From RGIG4097 sp964367645 (lineage in GTDB: Bacteria; Bacillota; Clostridia; Christensenellales; CAG-917), in NCBI GenBank assembly GCA_964367645.1, contig CAYIYN010000008.1, positions 1 to 29,479 of the forward strand: a stretch of 29,479 nucleotides of DNA, in the 5' to 3' direction. Shown one piece after another: positions 1 through 8,433 of the stretch. The notes below the pieces were generated by a model. It searched no databases and was not told the DNA's origin. It saw only the letters and a program-made list of their open reading frames with translations. Position 1 is the first letter of the stretch; each line of letters starts with the position of its first letter. Both the position numbers and the translations under genes were made by a program.

Positions 1-92
1 ACGCAGGCAAATTGTTGACTTATTGTAAACATGATTTTAAAGTTTCATAAAAATGTTCATTGTAACTTATGCTTACGGATTTTACAAATTCA

Positions 93-1046
93 TTATTTTA
101 GCATTTTCTTTTTCCAAAGAATTATAGTGATAAAAATGCAAATCACAACAGACAGCGCAATGACAACCCAAAAACCCCACGGCTGATTTTCAAAAGGCAC
201 TCCGGTGTTCATACCCCAAAACGTGCCTATCATGCTTGGTATGGCAACAATAAGGGTGAGGGAAGTCAATATCTTCATTACTGCGTTCAAGTTGTTTGAA
301 ATAATGGAAGCGTAAGCGTCCATAGTGCCGCTCAAAATGTCGCGATAGATATTTGACATTTCGATTGCCTGACGGTTTTCGATAATAACGTCTTCCCACA
401 AATCTTCGTCTTCTTCAAAGAATTTAATAATTTTGGGCAGTTTGTCAAGCACGACGGTATTCGAGCGCAGCGACGTAGAAAAGTAAACCAACGATTTTTC
501 CAAATCCAGCAGTTCGATAAGTTCGTTGTTCTTCATCGCTTTTTCAAGTTCGTTCTGCACGCGTTGGCTGGCACGGTCGATTTGATTGAGATATTGCAGA
601 TACTTTTTTGAAATTGCGTATTGAAGTTGGAGCAAAAAGCGGGTGCGTTTGTGTATATTGAAATCCTTGATAAAGCGTCCGCTCATCAAATCATTTATGA
701 TTGAGGTTTCGTTCAAACACACTGTGATTACCGTTTTGTCGTTGCTTATAAAGCCAAACGGCAGGGTAGAATAGGTGTAATGATCGTCATCGTCTTCCGT
801 TATGGGAATGTCGGTGATTGCAAGCAACACGCCGTCCTCTTTTTCGATACGGGCGCGTTCCTCTTCGTCGAGGGCTGCCTTAATCATATCTTCGGGCACA
901 CCGGTGGACGCACAAACAAGTTCAATTTCTTTGTCGGTGGGATTTGACATATGAACCCACATATCGGCAAAAGAAAAACCTTCGACGATTAGTTCTTCGT
1001 CGACGGTAACGACAGATTTGTTCATTTTTTTGTAAACGTGGAGCAT
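93..1046 (-). CDS. corA: CorA-family divalent cation (Mg2+) transport protein
   Basis: This 317-residue protein has the CorA layout: a long, charged, mostly helical cytoplasmic N-terminal domain and two C-terminal membrane helices (about residues 255-275 and 288-313). The family signature Gly-Met-Asn lies at residues 278-280 at the end of the first helix, with sequence WGMNTGVPF, and a lysine-rich C-terminus follows the second helix. CorA proteins form homopentameric inner-membrane channels for Mg2+ and sometimes Co2+ or Ni2+. The length matches the family. The start is fixed by AGGAG eight bases upstream of the ATG. The gene is transcribed away from ppdK, and its roughly 135-nt leader can fold into two stem-loops. 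The family call is secure; the ion transported is inferred. Confidence 0.93.
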   Translation of the reverse strand: MLHVYKKMNKSVVTVDEELIVEGFSFADMWVHMSNPTDKEIELVCASTGVPEDMIKAALDEEERARIEKEDGVLLAITDIPITEDDDDHYTYSTLPFGFISNDKTVITVCLNETSIINDLMSGRFIKDFNIHKRTRFLLQLQYAISKKYLQYLNQIDRASQRVQNELEKAMKNNELIELLDLEKSLVYFSTSLRSNTVVLDKLPKIIKFFEEDEDLWEDVIIENRQAIEMSNIYRDILSGTMDAYASIISNNLNAVMKILTSLTLIVAIPSMIGTFWGMNTGVPFENQPWGFWVVIALSVVICIFITIILWKKKMLK

Positions 1047-1181
1047 ATCGGTTTCTCCTATTCAGCGCGGCACAACATGCACCGCGAAGAGGGAAACCCT
1101 TAAAACGCGTGCTTGTTATGGGAGTATTGCTATCCAACTTCGATAGTCAGAATCCATTACTTGGCACCTCAAATGTGTTAT
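1047..1181 (-). promoter_or_regulatory. Structured 5' leader of corA (possible cis-regulatory RNA)
   Basis: The leader read on the minus strand has two potential hairpins. One spans 1121-1155 (imperfect, with a clean inner GCTATC/GATAGT helix). The other pairs 1066-1074 with 1078-1086 (9 bp including two G-U pairs, loop of 3). A segment near 1104-1111 (GCACGCG on the minus strand) could instead pair with CGCGGTGC of the second hairpin, so two exclusive folds are possible. I do not recognise the M-box consensus or another named riboswitch. There is no U-run, so a terminator is unlikely. Function is unknown. Confidence 0.35.
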
Positions 1182-1187
1182 ATTGTC

Positions 1188-1216
1188 ATATTATCATAAA
1201 AATGTTCCAATGGCAA
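1188..1216 (-). promoter_or_regulatory. Candidate corA promoter
   Basis: On the minus strand TTGCCA (1211-1216) is followed after 17 nt by TAATAT (1188-1193). This would start transcription near 1181 and give a leader of about 135 nt. It lies back to back with the ppdK promoter. The -10 match is modest (4 of 6). Confidence 0.4.
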
Positions 1217-1226
1217 CCGATTTTGA

Positions 1227-1255
1227 TTGCCAAAATAAACTTTTTTTGCTACTAT
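1227..1255 (+). promoter_or_regulatory. Candidate ppdK promoter
   Basis: TTGCCA (1227-1232) is separated by exactly 17 nt from TACTAT (1250-1255), which fits a housekeeping sigma-A promoter. Transcription would begin near 1262, leaving a short leader before the GGAGG at 1297-1301. Confidence 0.55.
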
Positions 1256-1306
1256 AAAAAGGCTAATTTAAATATAGGAAATACAACACAAAGTACGGAG
1301 GTTTCT

Positions 1307-3946
1307 ATGAAGAAATACTGTTATCTTTTCAGCGAAGGCAACGCAAATATGCGTGAACTGCTCGGCGGCAAAGGCGCCAACCTTGCTGAAATGACTCACA
1401 TCGGTCTTCCCGTGCCACAAGGCTTCACAATCACAACCGAAGCGTGCACGCAATACTACGAGGACGGATGCAAAATCAACGACGACATCATGAGCGAAAT
1501 CATGCTTAACGTCGAAAAAATTGAAGAAATAAACGGCAAAAAGTTTGGAGATTTGAACAATCCGCTTCTTGTTTCGGTCCGTTCAGGCTCTCGCGCATCA
1601 ATGCCCGGTATGATGGACACAATCCTAAACCTTGGACTAAATGACGAAGTCGTGGACGCAATGATTTCACACAATTCCGACCCTAAATTTGAAAGATTTG
1701 TTTATGACTCTTACAGACGCTTTATTCAAATGTTCAGCGACGTCGTTATGGAAGTCGGCAAGAAATTTTTTGAAGAACATATCGACGAAATGAAAAAGAA
1801 AAAGGGAGTCGTCTTTGACGTCGACCTTACCGCCGCGGACCTAAAGGAACTTGCAAGTCAATTCAAGGCCGAATACAAAGAAAAAATCGGTTCGGAATTC
1901 CCCTCCGACCCCAAAGTGCAACTTTACGAAGCAATCCGTGCAGTATTCCGCAGTTGGGACAATCCCCGCGCAAACGTATATCGCCGCGACAATGACATAC
2001 CGTACAGCTGGGGCACTGCCGTCAACGTAATGCCGATGGTATTTGGCAACCTCAACAACAACTCCGGCACAGGCGTTGCATTCACACGCGACCCCGCCAC
2101 CGGCGAAAAGAAACTGATGGGAGAATTCCTTGTCAACGCACAGGGCGAAGACGTCGTCGCAGGCGTACGCACTCCTATGCCCATTTCTCAGATGGCAGAA
2201 AAGTTCCCCGATGCATACGCTCAGTTTATCGCTGTTTGCAAGACTTTGGAAAACCACTACAGAGATATGCAGGATATGGAATTCACCGTTGAAAACCGCA
2301 AACTCTATATGCTTCAAACACGAAACGGCAAGCGTACCGCACAAGCGGCATTGCAAATTGCTTGCGATCTCGTGGATGAAAAGATGAGAACCGAAGAAGA
2401 AGCGGTTTTAATGATTGATCCCAGAAATCTCGACACTCTGCTTCATCCTCAGTTTGATATTGTCAAACTTAAAAAATCGGAAGCAATCGGCAAAGGACTC
2501 GGCGCTTCACCGGGAGCCGCTTGCGGACAGGTTGTGTTCACGGCGGAAGATGCCGAAATATGGCACAAAGCTGGCAAGAAAGTCGTGCTAGTGCGCCTTG
2601 AAACCTCTCCCGAAGACATCACCGGTATGAAAGCATCTCAAGGTATACTCACCGTGCGCGGCGGTATGACTTCCCACGCGGCTGTCGTTGCACGCGGAAT
2701 GGGCACTTGCTGCGTTTCCGGTTGCAGTGAAATTATTATGGACGGGGCAAACAAGAAGTTTGAACTCGGCGGAAATACGTTTGTTGAAGGAGATATTATC
2801 TCCATCGACGGCAGCACCGGCAAAATTTACGCAGGCGCAATGCCCACCGTGGACGCTGAAATCAGCGGCAACTTCGGACGCATCATGGCCTGGACGGATA
2901 AATTCCGCAAACTGAAAGTCCGCACCAACGCAGACACTCCCCGCGACGCGAAAAAGGCTCGCGAACTGGGCGCCGAAGGCATCGGCCTTTGCCGCACAGA
3001 GCATATGTTCTTTGAGCCGGACAGAATTCACGCAATGCGTGAAATGATAGTTTCCGACACAGTGGAGCAAAGAGAAAAAGCCCTTGACAAGATTCTGCCT
3101 ATGCAACAGAAAGACTTTGAAGCCCTTTATGAAGCGCTTGAAGGTTGCCCTGTCACAATCCGTTTCTTGGATCCTCCGCTTCATGAATTTGTACCGACAG
3201 ACCCTTGCGAAATCATCGCGCTTGCAAAGGATATGAACATCAGCGTTGAAAAACTCAACGCAGTCATATCATCTTTGCATGAGTTCAATCCGATGATGGG
3301 ACATCGCGGCTGCCGTCTTGCGGTCACATATCCCGAAATCGCCGTCATGCAGACAAAAGCGGTCATTCAAGCGGCAATCAACGTTCAGAAAAAGCACCCC
3401 GACTGGGAAAACGTGCCTGAAATAATGATTCCTCTTGTCGGCGAAGTCAAAGAACTCAAATACGTCAAAGACGTGGTTGTCAAAACCGCTGATGAGTGTA
3501 TCGCAAAAGCGGGCGTGAAAATGACCTATAAAGTCGGCACGATGATTGAAATCCCGCGCGCGGCACTGACTGCCGATGAAATCGCAAAAGAGGCGGAATT
3601 CTTCTCATTCGGCACAAACGACCTCACACAAATGACGTTTGGTTTCAGCCGCGACGACGCAGGCAAATTCCTTGGCGCATACTACGACAAGAAAATTTAT
3701 GAAAGCGATCCGTTTGCTCGTCTAGACCAAATAGGCGTTGGCAGACTCGTAAAGATGGCTGCTGAACTGGGCAAATCCACCCGTCCCGACATTCACCTCG
3801 GCATCTGCGGCGAACACGGCGGAGATCCTTCAAGTGTTGAATTCTGCCACAAAGTCGGTCTTGACTATGTCAGTTGCTCACCCTTCCGCGTCCCAATTGC
3901 AAAACTCGCGGCGGCACAAGCCAACATCAAATTTCCTCGCAACTAA
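1307..3946 (+). CDS. ppdK: Pyruvate, phosphate dikinase
   Basis: This 879-residue enzyme interconverts pyruvate, ATP and phosphate with PEP, AMP and pyrophosphate in the cytoplasm. In many anaerobes it works in a pyrophosphate-linked glycolysis. The N-terminal ATP-grasp domain begins with GGKGANLAEM. The phosphohistidine domain carries the swivelling catalytic His457 in GGMTSHAAVV. The C-terminal TIM barrel has the conserved Cys834 in GICGEHGGDP. Length and residue positions match clostridial PPDK. An upstream in-frame start at 1109 exists, but the ATG at 1307 follows GGAGG with a 5-nt gap and gives the canonical N-terminus. The gene is monocistronic, with its own promoter and a strong terminator. 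Confidence 0.97.
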   Translation: MKKYCYLFSEGNANMRELLGGKGANLAEMTHIGLPVPQGFTITTEACTQYYEDGCKINDDIMSEIMLNVEKIEEINGKKFGDLNNPLLVSVRSGSRASMPGMMDTILNLGLNDEVVDAMISHNSDPKFERFVYDSYRRFIQMFSDVVMEVGKKFFEEHIDEMKKKKGVVFDVDLTAADLKELASQFKAEYKEKIGSEFPSDPKVQLYEAIRAVFRSWDNPRANVYRRDNDIPYSWGTAVNVMPMVFGNLNNNSGTGVAFTRDPATGEKKLMGEFLVNAQGEDVVAGVRTPMPISQMAEKFPDAYAQFIAVCKTLENHYRDMQDMEFTVENRKLYMLQTRNGKRTAQAALQIACDLVDEKMRTEEEAVLMIDPRNLDTLLHPQFDIVKLKKSEAIGKGLGASPGAACGQVVFTAEDAEIWHKAGKKVVLVRLETSPEDITGMKASQGILTVRGGMTSHAAVVARGMGTCCVSGCSEIIMDGANKKFELGGNTFVEGDIISIDGSTGKIYAGAMPTVDAEISGNFGRIMAWTDKFRKLKVRTNADTPRDAKKARELGAEGIGLCRTEHMFFEPDRIHAMREMIVSDTVEQREKALDKILPMQQKDFEALYEALEGCPVTIRFLDPPLHEFVPTDPCEIIALAKDMNISVEKLNAVISSLHEFNPMMGHRGCRLAVTYPEIAVMQTKAVIQAAINVQKKHPDWENVPEIMIPLVGEVKELKYVKDVVVKTADECIAKAGVKMTYKVGTMIEIPRAALTADEIAKEAEFFSFGTNDLTQMTFGFSRDDAGKFLGAYYDKKIYESDPFARLDQIGVGRLVKMAAELGKSTRPDIHLGICGEHGGDPSSVEFCHKVGLDYVSCSPFRVPIAKLAAAQANIKFPRN

Positions 3947-4002
3947 GATAAATCATCCGTATTGTCGATGAGCTAACTCACCAAAAAACTAACGTACAAA
4001 AT

Positions 4003-4040
4003 AATAGCGGCTTTCAATCGAAAGCCGCTATTTTATTTGT
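4003..4040 (+). terminator. Bidirectional intrinsic terminator after ppdK and the rubredoxin gene
   Basis: A perfect 13-bp stem (4003-4015 with 4020-4032) closes a 4-nt loop AATC and is followed by TTTTATTT. On the opposite strand the stem is followed by TATTTTG, so it may also end the converging superoxide reductase-rubredoxin transcript. Confidence 0.9.
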
Positions 4041-4109
4041 TAATGATTGTTTTGATTTGGGATTGTCCTATATTGGTTTTAAGACTCTTTCAACAAAAAA
4101 TCCTCTGCG

Positions 4110-4253
4110 TTATTTTGTTGGACTCTCCAAAACAAATTTGGACTTTGGCGCACCGCATATAGGGCACCTCCAATTTGCGGGCAGTTCGGCAAAGGGGACC
4201 GCTTCTAGGCTGTCATCGTAGACATAACCGCAAATTTGACACACGTATTTCAT
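4110..4253 (-). CDS. Rubredoxin (short form)
   Basis: This 47-residue protein has the two rubredoxin knuckles, Cys5-x2-Cys8 followed by GYVYDD, and Cys30-x2-Cys33 followed by GAPKSKF, which hold one FeS4 centre. Rubredoxins are small cytoplasmic one-electron carriers. The spacing between the knuckles is several residues shorter than in classical 52-54 residue rubredoxins, and the usual DP-x-G-x3-PGT turn is missing. The start at 4253 is chosen because AAGGAGG lies just upstream; a longer reading upstream would overlap the preceding gene. It starts 11 nt after the superoxide reductase stop codon, which makes it the likely electron donor to that enzyme. Confidence 0.9.
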   Translation of the reverse strand: MKYVCQICGYVYDDSLEAVPFAELPANWRCPICGAPKSKFVLESPTK

Positions 4254-4264
4254 AAAAACCCTCC

Positions 4265-4639
4265 TTATGCTTTCCAAAGGGAGTGCAGATTGCAAAATTC
4301 GTATGCCGCAACAAGGTCATCACCTTCACAAAGCGAGAAACACGCCTTTGGTTCCATTCCGGGCGACAGTTGTTTTCTTTGATTGCCCATTTTGGTTTCG
4401 ATTGCAATCCATTCAATGTAATGCTCTTTAAGCATAGGATGAAGCACAGAGCCCACGGTAACAAATACTTTGTTGTCTTTTATTTCGCAAACAGGAACGT
4501 GTTTTTCCATTGCGCCGTCAGAGGTGCCGGGAATAATTTCTTCCATATCCTCGCCACAGCACACCACGGGAACTCCGGTTTCTTTGACCATAGCAATAAT
4601 TTGGCCGCAAATTCTGCATTCGTAAAATTTCATTTCCAT
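4265..4639 (-). CDS. dfx: Desulfoferrodoxin (two-iron superoxide reductase)
   Basis: This 124-residue protein reduces superoxide to hydrogen peroxide without making oxygen, a typical defence of strict anaerobes. The N-terminal desulforedoxin site is Cys8-x2-Cys11 plus adjacent Cys27-Cys28. The catalytic centre has the Glu45-Lys46-His47 motif in EKHVPV, His67 and His73 in HPMLKEHYIEW, and Cys116 and His119 in EFCNLHSLWK. All expected iron ligands are present. The start at 4639 follows GGAGG with a 7-nt gap; a second Met lies two codons further in. It is co-transcribed with the rubredoxin gene from a near-consensus promoter. Names used elsewhere are sor and rbo. Confidence 0.95.
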   Translation of the reverse strand: MEMKFYECRICGQIIAMVKETGVPVVCCGEDMEEIIPGTSDGAMEKHVPVCEIKDNKVFVTVGSVLHPMLKEHYIEWIAIETKMGNQRKQLSPGMEPKACFSLCEGDDLVAAYEFCNLHSLWKA

Positions 4640-4673
4640 AATTTGACCTCCGTATAATTTTTTTGCTAACACC

Positions 4674-4702
4674 AGTATATTGGTCGTGAAATCCCCTGTC
4701 AA
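4674..4702 (-). promoter_or_regulatory. Near-consensus promoter of dfx-rubredoxin
   Basis: On the minus strand a perfect TTGACA (4697-4702) is followed after exactly 17 nt by TATACT (4674-4679). The start of transcription would be near 4667, about 27 nt before the dfx ATG. The strength of the match suggests high expression. Confidence 0.8.
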
Positions 4703-4878
4703 GTACCAAACAACAAAAAAAGCCGCTCAATTTGACAGCCTATAAAACACAATCGGAACTCGGTTGTCACAAAGGCAAAGCCTCACGCATATTATAATAT
4801 TTAAATAAATTTTAATTTAACAAGGAATTCGGCAGTTATTTTTCGTATATATAAGTATAAATTCAAGGGGTGGATTTT

Positions 4879-6684
4879 TTGGCATTTGAAGGTAAAGACG
4901 GTCTAAATCAAGACTTTTTGGACGAACTGAAATTCAAATGCGACATCGTATCGGTGGTGTCGCAGTATGTTCCTTTGACCAAAAAAGGCGGAAAATATTT
5001 CGGCTGTTGTCCCTTCCACAATGAAAAAACCGCGTCTATGTGCGTCAATACCGACGGACAGTATTATCACTGCTTCGGTTGCGGCGCAAGCGGAAACGTC
5101 ATCACCTTTGTCAAGGAAATGGAATCGGTCGGCTTTTACGAGGCCGTCAAGATTCTCGCCGAAAGGGCGGGCATGACAATGCCCGAATTCAAATTGGATC
5201 CCGAATACGGTAAGAAAAAGGAAAAATCGGAAATACTTAAAAACGTTATGCGCGATGCCGCGCGCTTTTACCGCGCAAATTTGCTCAAAGAAAAGGAAGG
5301 AAAAGAGGCGCGAGAGTATCTGGCGGGCAGAGGGATAACCACGGAAGTTTCGGCTCATTACGGGCTGGGGCTGTCACTGGGCGGCGACCAGTTGCAACAG
5401 CATTTGCGCTTGAAAGGCTACAGCGTAGGAAATCTAAAAGAATGCGGATTGGTGACGGGAGATAATTTATCAGACGCATTTGCCGACCGAATAATCGTCC
5501 CTATAATGGCAGGAGCGGGCAACGTCATTGCTTTCGGCGGGCGTATTTATCACTCCGAAAGCCCCGCAAAATATAAAAACTCCACCAATACTCCTCTTTT
5601 TGACAAGAGCAAATGCGTTTACGGTCTGAATTTTATAAAGCGCGAAAAGCGTGAACACGGCGCATTCAGCGAAATCATCCTTGTCGAAGGCTATATGGAT
5701 GTCATATCGCTTGGCGCGGCGGGCATCAAAAACGCCGTAGCGGGCATGGGCACTGCGCTCACAAAATATCAGGCGATGGAAATCAAAAGATGTGCGCCGA
5801 CGGTGTATGTGTGCTATGACGGCGACAGCGCAGGCAAAACGGCGGCAATCCGCAATGTAGAACCTCTTTTGGAGGTCGGAGCGGAAGTAAAGGTAGTGCC
5901 GCTCAGCGAAGGAATGGATCCCGACGATACTGTCAAAAAAGAAGGTTACGAAGGCTTTATGGCACGTGTCAAGGCGGCTTTGCCGGTAATTGAGTACAAA
6001 CTCAAACTGTGTGAAGAGGCCTATGACTTAAAATCCGTGGACGGCAGAGCAAAATACGTCAAAGCGGCAACAAAAGTGCTGTCGAAGGTTGAAAGCCCCG
6101 CTCAAAAAGAAGTGTACCTTATGTTGGTGTCTTCACTTAGCGGAGTGTCTGTTGATACACTAAAAATCGAAAGCAAAACCGAGTCCAAACAAACTTCCTC
6201 TGCAAACACGTCAGCACGAGCACAGGATATAAAACCGACGGAGAGCAGGGAAATGAAAGCGGCACGCTACGTGCTCAACAGATTGCTCTTGAACGCATCG
6301 GTTGCCGACGTAGAAAAACTGCAAAGAGAATGGTTTACGGACGCTCTCCATGCCGAAATATTTGACTTTGTAACGAGGTATGAAAAAGGCAAAGTAAACA
6401 CCTCAAGCATTTTTGAGGCGCTGAGCGATAATGCAAACGAAGAGAGAAACAATATTTTGGCTGCGGAGATACCGTTCAAAGATAACGAAGCCGCCGCGGC
6501 AAAACGCTATTATGACGATTGCGCTTTGGTGCTCGCAAACGCATACCTAAGTTTGAATGTAAACATTTTGAAAAAACAATATAATTCACTAACAGACCAA
6601 AAGCAAAAACGCGACTGTCTGACACGTATGTCGGAAGTGCAACAAAAACTAAAATCAGATAGCATTACAGACAAGTTTATTTAG
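4879..6684 (+). CDS. dnaG: DNA primase
   Basis: This protein of about 601 residues makes RNA primers at the replication fork with the DnaB helicase. The N-terminal CHC2 zinc-binding domain has Cys44, His47, Cys65 and Cys68 (CCPFH and YHCFGCG). The catalytic core includes FGGRIY and a TOPRIM fold with acidic motifs VEGYMD and CYDGDSAG. The C-terminal helicase-interaction region is divergent, as is usual. The start needs care: GTG at 4870 lacks an upstream Shine-Dalgarno, while AAGGGGTGG at 4865-4873 is correctly spaced for the TTG at 4879, so I prefer the TTG. It is followed by rpoD after 10 nt, a macromolecular-synthesis arrangement. Confidence 0.96.
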   Translation: MAFEGKDGLNQDFLDELKFKCDIVSVVSQYVPLTKKGGKYFGCCPFHNEKTASMCVNTDGQYYHCFGCGASGNVITFVKEMESVGFYEAVKILAERAGMTMPEFKLDPEYGKKKEKSEILKNVMRDAARFYRANLLKEKEGKEAREYLAGRGITTEVSAHYGLGLSLGGDQLQQHLRLKGYSVGNLKECGLVTGDNLSDAFADRIIVPIMAGAGNVIAFGGRIYHSESPAKYKNSTNTPLFDKSKCVYGLNFIKREKREHGAFSEIILVEGYMDVISLGAAGIKNAVAGMGTALTKYQAMEIKRCAPTVYVCYDGDSAGKTAAIRNVEPLLEVGAEVKVVPLSEGMDPDDTVKKEGYEGFMARVKAALPVIEYKLKLCEEAYDLKSVDGRAKYVKAATKVLSKVESPAQKEVYLMLVSSLSGVSVDTLKIESKTESKQTSSANTSARAQDIKPTESREMKAARYVLNRLLLNASVADVEKLQREWFTDALHAEIFDFVTRYEKGKVNTSSIFEALSDNANEERNNILAAEIPFKDNEAAAAKRYYDDCALVLANAYLSLNVNILKKQYNSLTDQKQKRDCLTRMSEVQQKLKSDSITDKFI

Positions 6685-6694
6685 GGAGGAAACA

Positions 6695-7759
6695 ATGGAT
6701 AAATCAGTGGAAAAGGACGAAAGAGATTTAAGGCTAAAACAAGTGTGTGACGAAATCATAGTCTTGGGAAAAGAGAACGGCGACGCCGTGACCGAAGACG
6801 AGATAATGAAACGTCTTGAACATCTAAAAGCCTCCGCCGAGGATATGGAGGTGGTCTTTAACGCGCTTACAGAAGCGGGTATAGACGTCAAAGAGCCTGC
6901 CGCCGCAACCGAAATCGACAAGATTATCGAAGGAAGCACCGACGATTCAGTCAAAATGTATCTTAAAGACATAGGCAAAGTTTCCCTTCTTTCCGCTGAA
7001 GAAGAAGTGTATTTGGCGCAAGCCATGCAAGGGGGAGATGAGGACGCCAAAAAGAAGTTGTCAGAGGCGAATCTCAGACTTGTCGTTTCTATCGCAAAGA
7101 GATACGTCGGTCGCGGAATGCAGTTTTTGGACCTTATCCAAGAAGGCAATCTCGGACTTATGAAAGCCGTTGAAAAATTTGACTACACCAAAGGCTTCAA
7201 GTTTTCGACGTACGCAACTTGGTGGATTCGTCAGGCTATCACCCGCGCTATCGCTGATCAGGCGAGAACTATCCGCATACCCGTACATATGGTGGAAACT
7301 ATCAACAAGGTCGTCCGTGCAACCAGAAAACTGCTGCAACGCCTAGGTCGTGAGCCCACCCCGGAAGAGATTGCGCTTGAACTTGGCATGGGAGTTGAAA
7401 AGGTGCGTGAAATTCAAAAAATCGCACAGGACCCCGTATCTTTGGAAACTCCTATCGGCGAGGAAGAGGACAGCCATCTCGGAGATTTTATCAAAGATAA
7501 TACCGCGCTTTCTCCAAGCGACGTTGCCGAGAGCAATATGCTAAAGGAACAGCTTATTCAAGTGCTCAACACCCTTACCCCCCGTGAGGAAAAAGTCTTA
7601 CGTTTACGCTACGGTCTTGACGACAGTCATCCGCGGACGTTGGAAGAAGTTGGCAAGGAATTTAACGTAACCAGAGAGCGTATCCGTCAAATTGAGGCGA
7701 AAGCGCTGAGAAAGTTACGTCACCCCAACCGTTTGAAAAAACTTAAGGACTTTGAGTGA
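6695..7759 (+). CDS. rpoD: RNA polymerase primary sigma factor (SigA/RpoD)
   Basis: This 354-residue protein is the housekeeping sigma factor. Region 1.1 is short and acidic (about residues 1-85). Region 1.2 starts with DDSVKMYLKDIGK. Regions 2.1-2.4 carry NLRLVVSIAKRYVGRG, LDLIQEGNLGLMKAVEKFDY and FSTYATWWIRQAITRAI, which contact the -10 element. Region 3 follows, and region 4.2 has TLEEVGKEFNVTRERIRQIE for the -35 element. Length matches clostridial SigA. AGGGAGGAAACA precedes the ATG. The promoters proposed in this window fit its expected specificity. It lies between dnaG and trmK in one operon. Confidence 0.98.
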   Translation: MDKSVEKDERDLRLKQVCDEIIVLGKENGDAVTEDEIMKRLEHLKASAEDMEVVFNALTEAGIDVKEPAAATEIDKIIEGSTDDSVKMYLKDIGKVSLLSAEEEVYLAQAMQGGDEDAKKKLSEANLRLVVSIAKRYVGRGMQFLDLIQEGNLGLMKAVEKFDYTKGFKFSTYATWWIRQAITRAIADQARTIRIPVHMVETINKVVRATRKLLQRLGREPTPEEIALELGMGVEKVREIQKIAQDPVSLETPIGEEEDSHLGDFIKDNTALSPSDVAESNMLKEQLIQVLNTLTPREEKVLRLRYGLDDSHPRTLEEVGKEFNVTRERIRQIEAKALRKLRHPNRLKKLKDFE

Positions 7760-8433
7760 TGCCGATTAGACTTGATCAAAGACTTTTAGCTATTGCCGAA
7801 GGAATAAAATGTTCAATGGCGGCTGATATAGGTTGCGACCACGGCAAACTTTCGTATTATCTATTGCAAACGGAACGCGCCGAAAAGGTGATTGCCACAG
7901 ATATAAGCGCGGCATGCTTGCAAAAAACTGAAAAGTTGGCACAAGAAAACGGTGTCACGGATAGGCTTATAACTCGCTTGGGCGACGGACTTGACCCGCT
8001 GGAAGACAAAGAAGTCGACGTTGTGGTGATTGCAGGTTTGGGCGGTGACGTTATCAGCAACGTAATAAAACGCGCCTACGATGAGAACAAACACTTTGAC
8101 GCTTTTGTGCTGTCGCCAAACAAACACGCGCAAAAGGTGCGCGAAACTCTTTTAAGCATAGGGCATTGCATCATACAAGACCGTATGGTGGAATGCGGAA
8201 ACAAGTTTTATCCCGTGATAAAAAGCCGAATGGCAAAAGACGAAGAAGTTTTAACAAAAAGGCAACTTGCCAACGGCAAATTTTATCTTAACGACGAGGT
8301 GTTCAAACGCTTTATAGAACACGAAATTGAAGAAACCGAGCGGATTTTGTCCGACCATTCTTCAAAAAAACTGTCCGAATTGTTAAAAGAATACAACTCT
8401 GTTTTGAAAGAAATACAAGGGGAATATAAATGA
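7759..8433 (+). CDS. trmK: tRNA (adenine(22)-N1)-methyltransferase
   Basis: This 224-residue SAM-dependent methyltransferase corresponds to the TrmK (YqfN) family, which makes m1A22 in the D-arm of tRNA. The SAM-binding motif ADIGCDHGKLSYYLL is near the N-terminus, the acidic loop after strand 2 is ATDISAACL, and the conserved VVIAGLGGD motif follows. A charged helical C-terminal segment, also typical of the family, ends the protein. The ATG at 7759 overlaps the rpoD stop as TGATG, with AAGGA 10 nt upstream, so translation is probably coupled to rpoD. The rpoD-trmK-nif3 order is common in Firmicutes. Confidence 0.93.
   Translation: MPIRLDQRLLAIAEGIKCSMAADIGCDHGKLSYYLLQTERAEKVIATDISAACLQKTEKLAQENGVTDRLITRLGDGLDPLEDKEVDVVVIAGLGGDVISNVIKRAYDENKHFDAFVLSPNKHAQKVRETLLSIGHCIIQDRMVECGNKFYPVIKSRMAKDEEVLTKRQLANGKFYLNDEVFKRFIEHEIEETERILSDHSSKKLSELLKEYNSVLKEIQGEYK

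Noticed and set aside
2588..3184. Long antisense reading frame inside ppdK (198 codons)
   Set aside because: Shadow of the ppdK coding frame with low-complexity His/Phe/Ala content and no ribosome site.
4764..4798. TTGTCA and TATAAT upstream of dnaG as a promoter
   Set aside because: The spacing is 23 nt, too long for a sigma-A promoter; no better candidate was found for dnaG.
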